Shown: piece by piece, positions 34,001-47,769 of the stretch
Numbering within the stretch: the stretch's first letter is position 1
Layout of the letters: each line of letters opens with the position of its first letter
The notes under the pieces: model-generated
What the model saw: the letters and a program-made list of their open reading frames with translations, nothing else
Database searches by the model: none
What the model was told of the DNA's origin: nothing
Source: Acanthaster planci
Lineage: Eukaryota > Echinodermata > Asteroidea > Valvatida > Acanthasteridae
Length of the DNA: 51,329 bases
Direction of reading: 5' to 3'
Assembly: GCF_001949145.1 (NCBI RefSeq)
Contig: NW_019091745.1
Location: 111,866-163,194 of the forward strand
Program-made: the position numbers and the translations under genes

Positions 34001-36045
34001 TCCTTTCCCACGGCCCTGTATGGTCCCTTGTTAAATGATACAGGCTGTACTGCAAAGGCAGAGTCACAGATCACGGTTGGTTAATATTGTCCAAGTAGTT
34101 TAGTCTGACGGTTACAGTAGTTCCTTGTTTTATAATTTAAAAGTCCTTGTCAATTTATCCTTGTTTTGAAATTTCAGAAGTCGTCTATCATTATTCAGTC
34201 TATCGACATATAAGATTTCTTATTTTATATCGCTATGCTGAAGTCAAGAAAGCGAGTGGCGGCAACTGGGCAGGCTTCGGAGGGTATATAGGATGACGTG
34301 GGGGAGGCGTCGTTCTGGAAGGCCTAACCAAAGCCAAGGTGTTGCTGTCGATGTAACCCCACGTTCGGTCGGGTATGAGGAGAGTAAACTGTCAGATACC
34401 ATGCCGCCATCTCCAATGGTGTTTTGGATGGAGTATCTTTCCTACCTGCAGGTCTGCCTAGTGATGCCGCTGCACCGCCGATAACTTCGGGGTTTGGTGA
34501 GTCGGATGTTCACAATCTGTTTTCCCATGCCTGCTGTAGCCTGGCAACCTATTTCTCAAATTATTTCTGCTAGTGTCCCGCTACTAGTACTCGTCTGCAA
34601 TGCCATTGACTCCCAGTCCTTTTTTGTCTCAAGCTTTTAGTGAAGCGTCTTCAAAGCCTAATGCACATAACTGCACAGCGCTAGCCAGCGTTTATGATGA
34701 ATCGGGGCTGAGAGTAACCAAGTAAATTCTTGCTGTCTCGTCGCATAGAGAACATATTGTGATAGGATTAGGTGTGTCTTGTGTATCATTGTCTGGCTAG
34801 CATTTTTTATCAGTTTACTCGTCAGATTTATGGTAGCCAATATTGGTTTAGCTTAATTAAGAAGTATGGCACAGAATACAGACACTCACTACTTTGTGCA
34901 CTTTGTAATTTGTATCTAAGAACAAGTCTTTAAATTCGACTCAGAATAACGTTTGACAATAAAATCAGGCAATGCTGGCCTTTCAGGCAGGGTGCTCATA
35001 ACAGTAAAATATGTGTCATCTTCTTTAGAATTTATTAAAATGGTTGTGTATTATTTAGAGATAGGGGACAAACATTGGTAAAATCACGAAAATGTGACTG
35101 CCGTATAATCCTCAACTATCTTACTTGAAAGAAAATAGAAGCCTCGGACAATCAATATCTTATTTCCGCCCAGAAAGCTGTTGTTTTCGAGAAAACAGAA
35201 ACTGTGTTCTTTTTTTTAACAATGGCCGGCTGACCATCGTTTAAAAGTACACTTCATTTTACACACCACCTCCGTTAATGGGCGATGTGTGCAAATGTAA
35301 TGCTAGAGGCAGCTAAAAAAGCGCTGGCAGAATTCACCGAACGTATTGTAAACGGAAGTTAGAGAAAACTAAGTGTAAAGTAAAAGAGAAATTTGATCAG
35401 TTTGAATTAAAATTTATACAATGGTAAGTCCAAACTGACCGGTGTTATTGCTGCCGTTCCGGGCTATCACAGCAAGAGGATTTTCGCCACAAAAAGTACG
35501 ACTGTCAGTGTGTGCTTAGTTCACTTAGTACGAACGCTCTATAGTTCATGGTTTTTGCGTCAGATAAATTAAAAAATTTTCAATTTGGCAAAAGAAGTAA
35601 TCTCAAACACAAAAAAAAATCAGTGGAATGAAAGCTGCAGTGGATCATGCAACCCAGATCAGTCAGAAGCTTAATTATGTCAAAACCGAAGCTATAAACC
35701 CCCCTTTAAGTCAAGAAAATTGAAAAAGTGGTTCATTCTACGAAATCGTCTTTCCAGTTACTACCCAAGGGTTGATGGGTTAAACTGATATACATAAACC
35801 ACTGTACATCCACATTTATGACAAATTCATGAAGGAGTCCAATCCATGTTTGAAGGTGCTGATAAGGCATTTACAACACTGTCAGGGGAACTAATCCATG
35901 TGTTAATGACACGTTTACCGAAACAGTAACTCTTCTGCTTAATGATTTACAGAACTCTTGCCTGTGTATCTTCAGTGCCCTCTTATTCTAGATTAAGATG
36001 GCATGTTTAAAAAGTTATGCTCATCCAAATCTTCAAAGTTATTTA
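31007..36045. other. no recognisable gene; probable upstream region of the receptor
   Basis: Open frames (for example 31302-31652 minus and 33802-34074 minus) show no recognised domain. A stretch at about 34250-34640 reads in pieces like a Pro/Ser-rich retroelement ORF but is too broken to name. The receptor promoter and a non-coding exon should lie somewhere here; no convincing TATA box or CpG cluster was seen. Confidence 0.4.
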
Positions 36046-38560
36046 TAATCTTGAAGGTCTCAATCAAATTATCCCTAATCTTTTTGTGTTCCAGTGTCGT
36101 GAAACAAAGAGACTGCAATATGAAAGATTCCTCAGTGTTGGTACTGACTTAGTTTCTCTTTTTTGTACTTTTTATCCAAAATATCAACATCCTTCCTAAA
36201 ACAGAGATCCCACGATTGTATACTGACATACGTTTGTCTTATAAAGGATACCCAGAGATTTTTGTGTAATATGACTAAATGAACGTTTAAGTAACCTCAG
36301 CGACTTCATAGCTTTTCTCCGCTGGGTAAGTACACTAGTGACCCCCACTTGCAATCACTTGTGTAAAATCCCACATCCTATTCTTTATCGATTGACTGTA
36401 GCTACTCCTCGCCATCGATTGTTTTGTCCCCCAAATATATCACATTACACTTGTCTCGATTAAAACTCACACACCATTTAAATGACTAGCTAAAACGCTT
36501 ATCTAAATCCTGCTGTAGGCATGTACAGTCTTCCCGTGAGTTAACATAGTCATCAGTAAACACCTTGACTTTCATTGAGGTCACAATTGGCAGATGATTC
36601 ACAAAAAGAATGAGTAATATTAGACCCAGAACAGAACCTTGAGGCACCCAATGCGAAGATCTACCCGATGTGATGAAGAATTCCTCACTTAAACAATTTC
36701 ACTGTAAGAAAGGCCTTAACCCAATTCAACACTTGACCTTGGATTCCATAAGCATTGAGTTTTGTTCTTGTCTATGGAGGGACACTGGAGTAAAAGCTCT
36801 TTTCTAATCTAAAAAAATGACAACCATATATGAATTGACACATTTGGTTAAGTCTTCTTTGAATTCGAGAAGATTTGTGAGACAGGACTTACGCTTAAGA
36901 AAGCCATGTTCCCGGTTTCATAAAAAACGATACACTTGTTAAACTTACCGGAAGATAATCCTCTGCTCTTGATTTAGAACCTTTCTTTAATAGCCTACAA
37001 GCCTTTGCATCCTTCCAGTCCCGCGGAAGATAGCTTTCCTAAGTTGATTTTCTTTTAAAAATTAAAAAATTTATCTGTTTAGACATTACTTACCACTCTG
37101 CAAATTCCTTCGGGACCCTCGGATGTATGTCATCTAATCCTGGGCACTTGTTCCAATATAGATTCTCACGAATTCTCAAGATTCTCAATTTCTCAAGAAT
37201 CTTAAACTCGGGAAACTTTATGTCACATAATTTAGTAGCAACTTTATTCTGCATTGTATGAAGGTATCATCATGCAGGCTCACCTTTTAAAATTGACTTG
37301 AAGAAGTCACTTAATTACTGAGGGAGCCATCTTCCTTTGCCAATTGGGTAATTACACCTTTAACCATCTGCTTTGATCCAACATAGTTGTAAAACCTTTG
37401 AGACTTTCTGTAAATCAAAGATGAGTTATTTGTTTTACTCAGCTTTCGAGTCCATTTTACTTTGTACTGAACATAATCTGAGCAGAGTTGGCTTTCCTAC
37501 GCCGTTGGTACAAATGTAATAATTTTCTTAACTAATATTCGGTCCTTTTGTTTTTCTTTGGCACAGAGTCTTCCCCTTGCAGAAATGCCCTTACAGTTGT
37601 TCCTCTCTTCAAAACTCTCAGTAATGATATATCATTTCCACGTATCACACAAAGGTCCATGTCAAGTCATCATGATCAGAGGCGGCACACATGTAAGATT
37701 TTCCACCCTAAATTCTTCATTGATTAAGACTATTCTAGAAAGGATGGTGTATGACTCTCTTTGTGCCTTTTGATATCCATCACGTGCCATGCTAAGACGA
37801 GATCTTGCACCGTATACATAAGGCGAGTAATGATTTACTAGTTGGTGCTGGGATTTTACAAAGACAAATTTTTAAGGAGGATGAAGATGGTCTGAAGAAA
37901 AACAAATGAGGGTCTTCTAGTCGGAGGGAAGAATGAAGAAACCCCCCCCCAAGAAAAGAAAACGGAAGTATCCCTCACCATTAGCAGTAGCCGCTGAAGA
38001 CCAAAGCTCACAGAATAATAGTCGGGTACAGCGGAGTAAACAAATGAAATTGTATTGTAAATTGTTGGTTGGCAGATTTGAGACTTCTCAAAATAAAATC
38101 AATAAAAAAATTCCCCAGTCCTGAATCCTGAATGTCCGTGGATTCGAGCACAAACTTAAGAAACTCTCGCCTGAACATTTTGGCAAGATGTGTGGCTACT
38201 GTACTCGATTTCTAGAAAATTAAAATCTTCCATGATAAGAATGTAACTTGCAGGATTTGCCCCTCGAGCTTCAACAACTGCTGTAACAGTAGATTCCGTT
38301 CTGTAGAATTATTAGGGCTCCTATACACAAAACCAACGATCACTTTGTTATTGCCACATAGATTAACCTGACACCAAACTGTGTCTTCTAAATTTATGTA
38401 TTCCCTTTCTTTGCAAGGAACTGCTTTTATCTCCTCTTTAACATAGAGCAGTACACCGTCACAAAGCTTGCCCTCCTATCTTTCAAGAAAAGCTGGCAGC
38501 CATCCATTGCATTTTCAGCATCAGAGACATGATCATTGCAGCATGATTTCTTAATGCCTT
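36046..38560 (-). pseudogene. non-LTR retrotransposon remnant, endonuclease to reverse transcriptase
   Basis: Read on the minus strand from about 38560 to 36046. The endonuclease part (38560-38150) shows VIVGFVYRSP-like wording and a MEDFNF stretch where GDFN is expected (about 38229). The linker before RT shows CPGLDDIHPRVPKEFAEW (about 37150-37090). RT landmarks are GFLKRKSCLTNLLEF (about 36905-36860), VPQGSVLGLILLILF (about 36650-36605), VKVFTDDYV (about 36570-36545; usually FADD) and DCTCLQQDLDK. The order is right for a LINE of the CR1/Jockey/L2 group. Multiple stops and frameshifts make it a pseudogene. Its wording differs from the LINE at 7.2-9.05 kb (PQGS here), so it is a different family. 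Confidence 0.8.
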
Positions 38561-38599
38561 TGAGTTTATCTTGCTCTGTTAAAGCTTGCAGTTCACATG

Positions 38600-41500
38600 T
38601 TTTGCTCAAAATATGTTGGGCATTGTTATGAAAACAATTTAAAACTATCTTTTGCTAACCGGCAGGGTCCACACTCGGCTTTCCACTCTGGTTACAACTG
38701 AATAACAAATCAACATCACTATTTACACAACTTTGCAAATATACATGTGCACTAGGAGGAGGTTTTGTTCATCACTACTACTCCCCTGGAACGAAAATGT
38801 TAGATTTTGAAGATCCTCCCAAATTCTTCTGTTCAAATTCTGTTCTCTTGCATGCTAATGTGTTTTTTTTAGCTCAGTCCCGAGCCTTCTGTTTTCATCC
38901 CATGTGTCATGTCACGTAAACCTTTCCAAATTTTCTTTCCTCTGATTCTTTGATTGTGTTAGACCGTGTCCCAAACAGGCTTCCATGAGCTACAGCTAAG
39001 TCTGATTTCTGCTTGTCACCGCATATTTCCAGCGGAGTGAAGAACTAGACCTAGCTCTAGACAACAGATTTTGAGATAATTTTAGCTGAGTAGAGTATTC
39101 CCTTTTTGGTACCCAATCTTGGATTGTTAGCCTGAAAAGCCTAGATTCTTATGCATATTATGCAAAAAAGTTGTTCACTCTCTTTTCTCACTCCCTGTGC
39201 TCATCTAAATATTTGTTGATTTCCTTTGTGATCTCATTAATTTTACCACCTTATATTAACCACTTTATAAACGTGTTTTTGAGCCGAATGTTCATTGTGA
39301 CTAAATTAATTAACTTATCAACACGAATTTGTTCCAAAAATAAATACCACGACGTGTTTAGCTTTGGCTTATTAACAAAATAACATGTTCACAAAGTCAT
39401 TAAAGCGTTACCAGGATGGCGTTTAAAACGTCAAAACATAACCATCAGTTCTTACTCTATGCCTCATCTCCATCTAGGTTACCATTTTGTTTGCCGCGAG
39501 ACTTGGGTGTTGGTGATTTTCTCCGATGTTTGACCGTTGAATTGACTATTGTTGTTCTAACCATTTTTACATAGACATGGCTACATACGTTAGCTACAGC
39601 CTCATACAGAATACCCTATTTACCCTTAACTGAGAAAATTCCCACTTTTTTGAAAGTTTTTTCAATTCTTCAGAAGAGAAAGAAAAGATTTTGAGAGAAC
39701 TGAAAATATACGTCCACTCCCCATGCAGCGCCTTCAACCTTTCTTTCCTCATATAGGAAAAAAATTGAATCATTGAAATCGTGATTTTGCCACCAAGCAA
39801 ATCTACTTGAACAAGCAAGATTGTTAAATGGGGCTAAACGTCCTAACGCTTGCAAATGTCGAACTTTTTTCAGGAGATGGATGCGGTCTGCCTTTATATA
39901 TTATGATTATTTACAATTATCCAAGTACACGGTGAATCTGGGCTCTGCACTCTTAGATTTTGTTCCTTCATGAGGTTCATATATTCCTGAAAAAAGCGGC
40001 ACCTCCCTGAGTTTGTTCGAATGGGCCGTTGACCACTCCAATGGCCGACACAGAGAGACGTTTTGTATTTGCCCAGAAACCTGAAACCGTACGGCGTTTT
40101 CAAGTTAGTTCAAATATCCTGAGATTTCTTGTAAAAAGTGCACAGGACAAGAGTCAGATTGCATCACACACACCGATATTTAACAATCTGTCGATTTAAA
40201 TCTAAAGTGGCTTTCTAGGAATAGTTCAGTTAAGCAGACGCCGTTAAACAAACGCCGCATCAGTAGTCTTAATAATTCCTGTTTGTTTTTGAATCCTAGG
40301 AGAAATTGTAGGTATCTATAAACACATTACAAACGAAAAATATTGGTGAACCCACATTCTTGTTTTGCAAACAAGCACATGCGCATGATATGAATTCTTA
40401 AAAAGTTTTTCCACAAAACCTATCACAGATTGAAACGAAAATGTCCTAACTGAATGCATTATTTTTGCATTGCTCCTGCTCCTCGACGCTTAATAATTGG
40501 ATTGTAAATAACTGCCAAGAGAAGTACGGTGAGAATGATTTTAGTTTCATTGTAAGCTGACAAGGAGGCAACATAGCAACAAGCATCACGTTCATGCTGC
40601 GATTTGAAATCAAAATCCTAGAAAATTGTTTTCTACCAGTAAACAGTATTCACAGTGTTCCAACTTTGTCAGGTTTATTGTTAAGCATTATTTTGTAGAT
40701 TTTTAGTAATTTTGTTGCCTTAAAGGAACATAATTCACTAATGACAAATGATGGACTTTACAGGGTCAAAGAGCCTTTGTTTGCTATGAATGTTCATGTG
40801 ATTAGCCTGGCCATCAAATCAGCCCAATCTCCGGCACTTGGGCACTTAATCGGTTAAACGGTCTGCACTTAATTATACATAATAATATCAAGATTAACCT
40901 ATTGAGACAATCACTAATCAACACTGTGTTCAACAATTGAACACTTTTCTAAACACTGTCCTCTTACCCACCGGTTAATATAGTTCAATACCGAACATGT
41001 TTAGAGAATTGTTAGACGTTAGAATTTAAAATGGAGTTTGGAATCAGACACCTTATGTTGAGCTTCTGAACATATAACTGAGCAATGGCAAAGTGGTTTT
41101 TACTGCTTAAAGTGTTTTTCACGATTAACTTTACACCCAAATCCTAATTGAAGTCACCTGCTATGAAGACTGAATATCAATTAAAATCCAACTGTGACAT
41201 GGATATGCCTGTCAAGTTTGAAAGCGAGACTGTAATTTTCGTACCACTAAATTGACGCCAACCTCTTCAAGCAGTGGGACACTGTACGGGACGCTTGCTG
41301 GCAGCAACAAAACGTGTTTTCCATACTCTTTGCATCATTTTAAACATGCACACATTAGCTTGAACAGTATGTAAACAACAGAAGTGGACTCTTGCAATTA
41401 TTACTCTATGGTGTCTCAAAAGTCTCTAATACACACTCTCTAAGTCTCTAAGACCCCCCCCCCACAAACAGACCCACTTGCTTAATTGTTACCACGATGA

Positions 41501-42087
41501 ACCTTCAGCGATGAATTTCAACTCTGTAACGACCAATGAACTTAGTATAAAAATAAATTTCCTTTAAAACTTTTTTGGCACGCAATCCATGGTTTGGGAC
41601 GTCAATGGAATTATTTTGGTCTGTTCTAAAGACGCAATCGTAAAATCTTGCCAGATCTTATCCCATGCGTTATTTTCCTGCCGTTAAGCCAAGCGTTCTT
41701 AATGGCTCCTTGCGACCGGTTCAACAATTTCAAAACAGAGAGAGGGGAAGGAGAGTACAGACACCCTGAACGCAAGGTTTGCTGAGATTAGAACCTCAAC
41801 CCTAACCCAACCTGATAATCAGACAAGAGGATAATGGTTGGAGCTCAAGACAAATTACACACAGTGAAGTAGCCAGGCTCTTCTCGGACAGGGTGCAAGA
41901 GAGGGGCAAGAGTTACCCCCACGTTATTACATAGGCACGTCCACGCTAAAGTAATGGGCCATTCAAAACATTCGACGTTTTTAAATTGCGGTTTTTTTTT
42001 TTCAAAATTGTTTTGACCCGCCCACGGTGACGGTCCAACAAAATTGGGCTTCAGTTACCCTGAAAATTCGTGCACTAAAACCCCGGC
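38600..42087. other. no recognisable gene
   Basis: AT-rich. Open frames at 39171-39383, 39594-39855 and 39894-40103 have no recognised domain. A short dispersed repeat (39028-39075) resembles 43381-43425. Nothing else annotated. Confidence 0.45.
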
Positions 42088-42354
42088 CTAAATACATGTA
42101 CATGAAATTGAAAAATACTGATGAATGAAAAGCAATCTAATTTTGTCAACTAACTCGCGGAAATACTGCAGAGGTTTTTGATCGTTTCTTGTTTCTGGGT
42201 TGTCGAAGTTCGGAATATAACATTCTATCTCGGGGGTCATTGGCTCCCGGCCATTCCATGTCGTTCTTGACCAGTTTACAGTGCATATTTCTCCTCGTGT
42301 GCTCCCACAACAAACTTTAGTGATGCAAGTTGCTTCTCGTTTGTGTGAAAGCAT
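42088..42354 (-). pseudogene. possible piggyBac-type transposase N-terminal scrap (uncertain)
   Basis: An 88-codon minus-strand frame with WNGREP (about 42255) and DQKPLQYFRELVDKI (about 42190-42145). Position and wording loosely resemble the segment of piggyBac-like (PGBD) transposases where P-L-x-x-F-x-x-F/L precedes the first helix of the catalytic domain. No DDD catalytic residues and no terminal repeats are seen. Could equally be a chance ORF. Confidence 0.25.
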
Positions 42355-42697
42355 GCCAAGTTTGCGATGTACGTACCACGTACGTACGGCCGTTTTATTT
42401 GAAAAAAAATGAAAATATTCATGCTATTTCACATGACACGATTTTTTTTCAACGGAATCAACTCAATAGTTTGCTCAGGCCGTTTTTGGCATAGTCGTGT
42501 GTGTGTGTTTGAATTTTTTTCTTTTCGTTTATCCTTTTGGTAATTAATTCAATTTTCTTGTAAAAGTATAACAGATATTTTTAATTTCGACACTGTTGTA
42601 TTTTACGGTTCTTTAATGCGTGTATCTAAAACGTAATTCAGCCTTTGGCTGCAATGTTTCTGTTTTTAATAAACCAATAATGATAATAATGATAATT

Positions 42698-42862
42698 TAA
42701 CACCACTGGTGTTTTTGCGCACCCATAAGTGTTACAATGCACGTGAGGGTGTAAAAAGTAACAACAAATTACACCGAAATTTTAACACCAATGAAAAGTG
42801 TTGGCGTACTCCTCTGATAATACCAGGGTGTTAAATTTAATGCCCCAGTTTTTGCAGTGTAT
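42698..42862. repeat. MITE-like repeat with ACACTGCAAAAA end
   Basis: TTAACACCACTGGTGTTTTTGCGC at the left and GGTGTTAAATTTAATGC...TTTTTGCAGTGT at the right. The right edge, on the minus strand, begins ACACTGCAAAAA. GGTGTTAAA/TTTAACACC motifs recur inside in both orientations. Short elements with such ends are common in marine invertebrate genomes. Only one end is clean. Confidence 0.5.
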
Positions 42863-43029
42863 ATTTGCAATCACAACAGCCAGCAGATGTGCGGGGGACA
42901 CAGAAAAAGATCGAAGTGCGCATGCACCTACTAGTACACACAAGGCATGCGCTAGTATCTTACACGCTGGGCGGTACAATTGAACGTACTGTCTAAACAC
43001 GGTGTTTGGTGTGATGATCCACTCTGCAT

Positions 43030-46000
43030 TTACATATTGTACGTAATGTCAGCTTAAATTAACCACTTACAACATGAGATTAATTTGAATTTCATTGGCA
43101 CAAAAGAGTACTTGCGGAAAATAATGGAATTTATGTTTTAAGCCGCTGTAAACAGGCATTTATTTTCCCAATGAAAAACACTTCGTATGTTAAACACGTT
43201 CATAAACGCAATGCGTGTTCAATTTTTTTTTAGATTATAAAACGCGTCAAACGTACTTTACAGAGTAGCCTGTGTATTGGTTTTATGTACTCGGTTTCAG
43301 CGTTGCTTGGATAACACTAAAAACGAGGGTTTCCTCAGCTAAGGCATGGTCTATCGTCTGCGCTTCTACACCGTACACGTATTTCCAATGGACCTAGACC
43401 TATCCCTAGACAACAGATTTGAATGCTACCAACAAGTCCAATGAAGAACCATCTTCACCCATGTAGTTCCATACCGTATTCTCGTGGCTAGACATCCGGG
43501 AACCTCTCTACATTATTGAATAGCACGACGAGTAAATTTCTTTCCAATTTTTAAATAAAAAGTGAATGTTGATTTTCAATTTACCTTGACCCGCCCACCC
43601 ACTATTTAAAAAAAAATCGGAAATTACAAAATATCCCCAATGCATGCCCGCTAATGCATATCAGCGCACTACAGATTTAAAGGCGACAGCACCTCCCCAT
43701 TCCAAAAAATCCCAACTTTCCGGAGGGGCTGGAGTGGGTCAAGCGTTCGTAGTTGATTGACTAAGTTGCCCCACTCCCCCATCCCCGGATACGGCACTGA
43801 TAATACATGTATTACTTTCCAATGATTGTGCTCATTTTCTAAATTCTCTCTCCATTCGAGTGAAAATTCCCTCCCTCCAACTGCATCTAGAGACAAGCAA
43901 AATTCTTGTGAAACCTCTACACTCCAACAGATCTAGATTTCATTCCAATTCCCTCTTGAGGCGATTCCTTGTCAAACCATTTTGATATACATTCCGAGGG
44001 ATATTCACTCTAAATCGTCAAGTCTTTTGTTTTTTAATCTTGGACATATGAAAGTGTGTAAAGTCAGGTATTATAAAGTGGTGTGGTTTTTTTTACATTA
44101 ATTTAACACTCACTAAAAAACGGAAGGACAATAATCCAAACAATATTACGAGTTTTATTTGATTACACAGACTTAGACAAAGTCAACGAACTAAAATATC
44201 ATGTTCCTTGGTATTAGATTCCATGAGTGAGGGCAAGCCTTTCTTTAGAATGGTCCAATGTCATAGTGTCATTGTACCAAATATAGACAGTGAAAAGGTA
44301 TTAGATGTCTGTAATGTACATGCAATTTTTAGTCCCTCTCGAATTGGGACACAGGACAAGTGTTTGCAGTGAGGAGATTTTCGACATGTTATACAAATTT
44401 AACTCCCAGTGCACTCGTCACCTGCAAAGTGGTTTTTCCCATGTCGTAATTTGCCCTCTCCTCAACTGAAAGCCTCCCCAATGCTGTTTGCGACACAAGT
44501 TCGTTTGAATTTGTTTTGTGAACATCTCATGGTGAAGATATTCAAAACGCTATGTGTGGCAACCATCTCATTTTGTTGATGATTTACTTTGTGTGGATTA
44601 TTAAAGTGGCTATAGCAATCCATGTAATTCAACTCATCAATACGTCATGTACGGTTGGATGCATCCTCATGGTGTTTTCCAATATTAAAAGGAGCTGAGC
44701 ACTGGGAAGATTGATTGGAACTGGAATGTGTGTCATCGCACTCTCGACTGGACATCACATTGGAAGCAAAGAAGAAGGATTTCGTCAACTTGTGAAATAC
44801 TCTTCATTTCAATAGAGTCTATATAATAATTATGCCATTCACCTCCTCCTTTTCAATTCATTTTTGCAAGTGTACTGTATATTTATGTCGTAACGGACCT
44901 AATCACAGTGGTAATGTTACTATATTGTAATGTGAGAGAAGTTGGTAGAGCTGATGGCGTAAAATGAGACAGGATAATGAGGCCAGGGGGCTGATTCACT
45001 GAACGGCGGGGAACCTTTTTATCTTGCCCCATTTGTCTTGGAGGAAATAAGACAACGCATGGATTTAGGTAGCAAGCCAACATTAAGAGACCGACTTCGC
45101 CAATATACAAGGAATTGTTTAAATGACTATGTTCATGTTAATGTAAAATCCTGTATTGGGTTCTTTTTGGGATCAGTTTGTATCTTCCTGTTCAAAGATT
45201 GCACCTTTGGAACTAAATTTTGCCACTTCAGCAGATATTAAACTACCCTACACCATACAGGTATCACACTGCACAGAATGGGATATTGGCCTTTGTCACG
45301 GTGGTCACAATTACCAACTACAGAGACTGTATGATTTGTATACAAGAAGATCAAAATAATTCACAATAGAATTTCCGCGCCTCAACTAAATTGTTTCACT
45401 TAGATGTTTTGTTTTGCAATAGTAATTTTTGTATTCTTGCCACTGATTATTATCAAAGAGCATCATGTTTTTCAATAAAGATGAAATGAGCCGAAAACAA
45501 ATGAAATTGAAACAAAAATCACCACCATCATTTACTCATACCACTGCGGCTACAAATCCAGTGGCGTCACCAGCAACAGCAGCAGCTAGAGATTTTTATA
45601 ACAAAATCTGATTAAAAAAAACGATAATAGGCAGATATGCCGCAGAAAACAAAATAATAACAGCCACAACTGGAGCCAAAGATACAGAAACAACATCAGC
45701 GCCATCAGTGGCAATAGCAGCAGCATTTACATACAAAAGAAAAAAAGACCTGAAGATTAGACTGTGTGGGGTAAGGTACAATTTTGATACCCTGACGATT
45801 GACGTTATTTCGCACGCCCGAGCATTCCATTTTCCAATTCCACCTTCAAGTGTCTTCAATGGAGGGTCGCTACACTGTTCGTTCAAAAAAGCAAGAAAGG
45901 AAAATAGAAAACCAATGATGGTGGAATCGATTGCCCCTCTTACGAACTCAGTATTTTGAAATGAACGGCACGATACATTTCACGTACAGCCGCTTGAGAC

Positions 46001-47130
46001 CATTGAGGTCAGCGTCCATGCCTTTTGTAAGACTCAGGGAAAGACTATTGGGAATTCTAAACCAAATATAGATCTGTTGACATATAAATTCTACCAATGA
46101 AATAAATACGGTGCATACTTTCTCGTCTGCCATTATTCAGTCTTAACAGTATGTCACCCCTTGTACTGTAAGCTGCAGTAACGTGACTATATGGAGAAGG
46201 AATAAATTTGAAAAACATAGGAATTTTTATCTAATAATCGTGCCGATATAGCAAAACACAAACGCCACAATAATTGTCTAATGATTGTGAATGTTCGATT
46301 TATGTCTTTCTTTGACAAGTAGGGGGCATTTCTTTAGGACGTAACATTTGCATTTATGGGATTGCACTTATTATATTGGTATACGTGGGATAGAATAATT
46401 TACAATTCAAAGCAATGCATAATTCCTAGTTTATGCTCAATCAGTGCTTGGTAGCTACAGTCAGCCAAGAACCTTGTGTCAGATCCCATTTCAAATCAGA
46501 TAAGATTTAGACGGAACGCAAGCTAGAAATTTGTGACTATTATGTACCTCAAGATGTTGATTGGACATAATTGTGCAGACCTTTATAAAGCCACGTACAG
46601 TCATGCATCGTTGTCAATTCCCTTTCTTCTAAACGTCTCGCTTATACTCCAGGAGGAACTGGTAATTCCACCATCACTATCATTATCCTCCACCAGAGAC
46701 GGGGGTTTCCTCATCATAATGCCACCACCCTCCCCTTTTAATGGTATTATGTTTCTCCATCATCTCTCTACAGTTTTGCATGTTTGGGGGCGTTGGTTCC
46801 AACTCCTATAATGATTATTAAAAGGTATCTTGTCTCGTCTTTTGTCAGCTTCGAGTGGGCATGAAAGTGTGGTGGTATCTCCTCAGTTATTTTATCACAC
46901 CTATTCTCTATAAAAATGCACGGTGACTTGGTATATTAATTGGGGAAACAACCCCCTTTTTGCGTTGATCAGTCTAAAAATACTCTCCTTTTGAAGTCAG
47001 TTTAGGAAACGTGATAGAGATAATCATGTTTTACGTAACTAAATGTCAAACCGTTCATTATTATTAGACGGCCTGTGCAAATTTGCTAATTTAGCTGGAC
47101 TTTCTTTAGTAAATTTGATTATTTTCATCG
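43030..47130. other. no recognisable gene
   Basis: Low-complexity and AT-rich non-coding sequence. Frames at 43669-43896, 44883-45110 and 45596-45886 (all minus) have no recognised domain. Confidence 0.45.
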
Positions 47131-47139
47131 CATCTCATT

Positions 47140-47335
47140 TATCTTGGATAGAAAATTTTGTTGTTTTGTTTGTTGCTACGGTTGGCAAGCAGGCTGTTCC
47201 CCACCAACCCGGAAGAGGATTGTGCCCCCAGGTGCCCCCTTTATTTGAAATGATGAAATGTACATGAGCATGTCCATCGGTTTTGGTGCCCCCTGAGAAA
47301 AATATGTGTAGCCTGGTTGACCCCCACAAGTTTAA
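47140..47335 (-). repeat. GGGGGCACC-type dispersed repeat, minus orientation
   Basis: On the minus strand reads GTCAACCAGGCTACAC, TCAGGGGGCACCAAAACC, then AAAGGGGGCACCTGGGGGCA. Related to the G-rich repeat at 47525-47765, which is in the opposite orientation. Confidence 0.45.
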
Positions 47336-47524
47336 ATCAGCTTACGCTTGCCACTGAATTCCATTGGAAAGAAGAAAGGAGAATAATCTATGTCATGGAA
47401 ACCTAAAATACGTACCTTCTAAGTAGCATAAAACTGCTTCAAAGTCTTTTCTTTCCCAATATTGAGAAAACATCAACACTCCACCGACATCAGTGAGGCA
47501 CTGAATGAACATTTTCTGCAATCA

Positions 47525-47765
47525 GAAACAGTGGCGTAAGGATTTTACTGGTGAAGGGGAACAAAGGGGCACCGGCATCTCAGGGGAGGCACTGGCTTGC
47601 AGTGGTGTGTGCGTTTTTTTTTTGGGGGGGGCAAGATTTTGTTAGCCTTGTTCAACATTCATTCACCCGTTTTTTATTTAAGTTGGGGAGGGGGCACCTG
47701 GGGGCGACGGAAATTTCTGGGGTCCCCCAGACCCCCCGTGGCCATGCTGGTGATCAGAAGCGTCT
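47525..47765 (+). repeat. G-rich dispersed repeat starting CAGTGGCGTA
   Basis: Begins near CAGTGGCGTAAGGATTT, contains T9 followed by G8 (about 47618-47634), AGGGGGCACCTGGGGGCGAC, and a CCCCCAGACCCCC end. Similar CAGTGGCGTA...GGGGGCA sequences occur widely in marine deuterostome genomes. Confidence 0.5.
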
Positions 47766-47769
47766 CTAT

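Noticed and set aside
34293-34640. Possible retroelement ORF1
   Set aside because: Only short Pro/Ser-rich scraps in shifting frames; not enough to assign a family.
45596-45886. Minus-strand frame with a hydrophobic stretch that looks like a membrane protein
   Set aside because: A single Ala/Val-rich segment arising from AGC/GCA-rich triplets, with no family resemblance or splice context.
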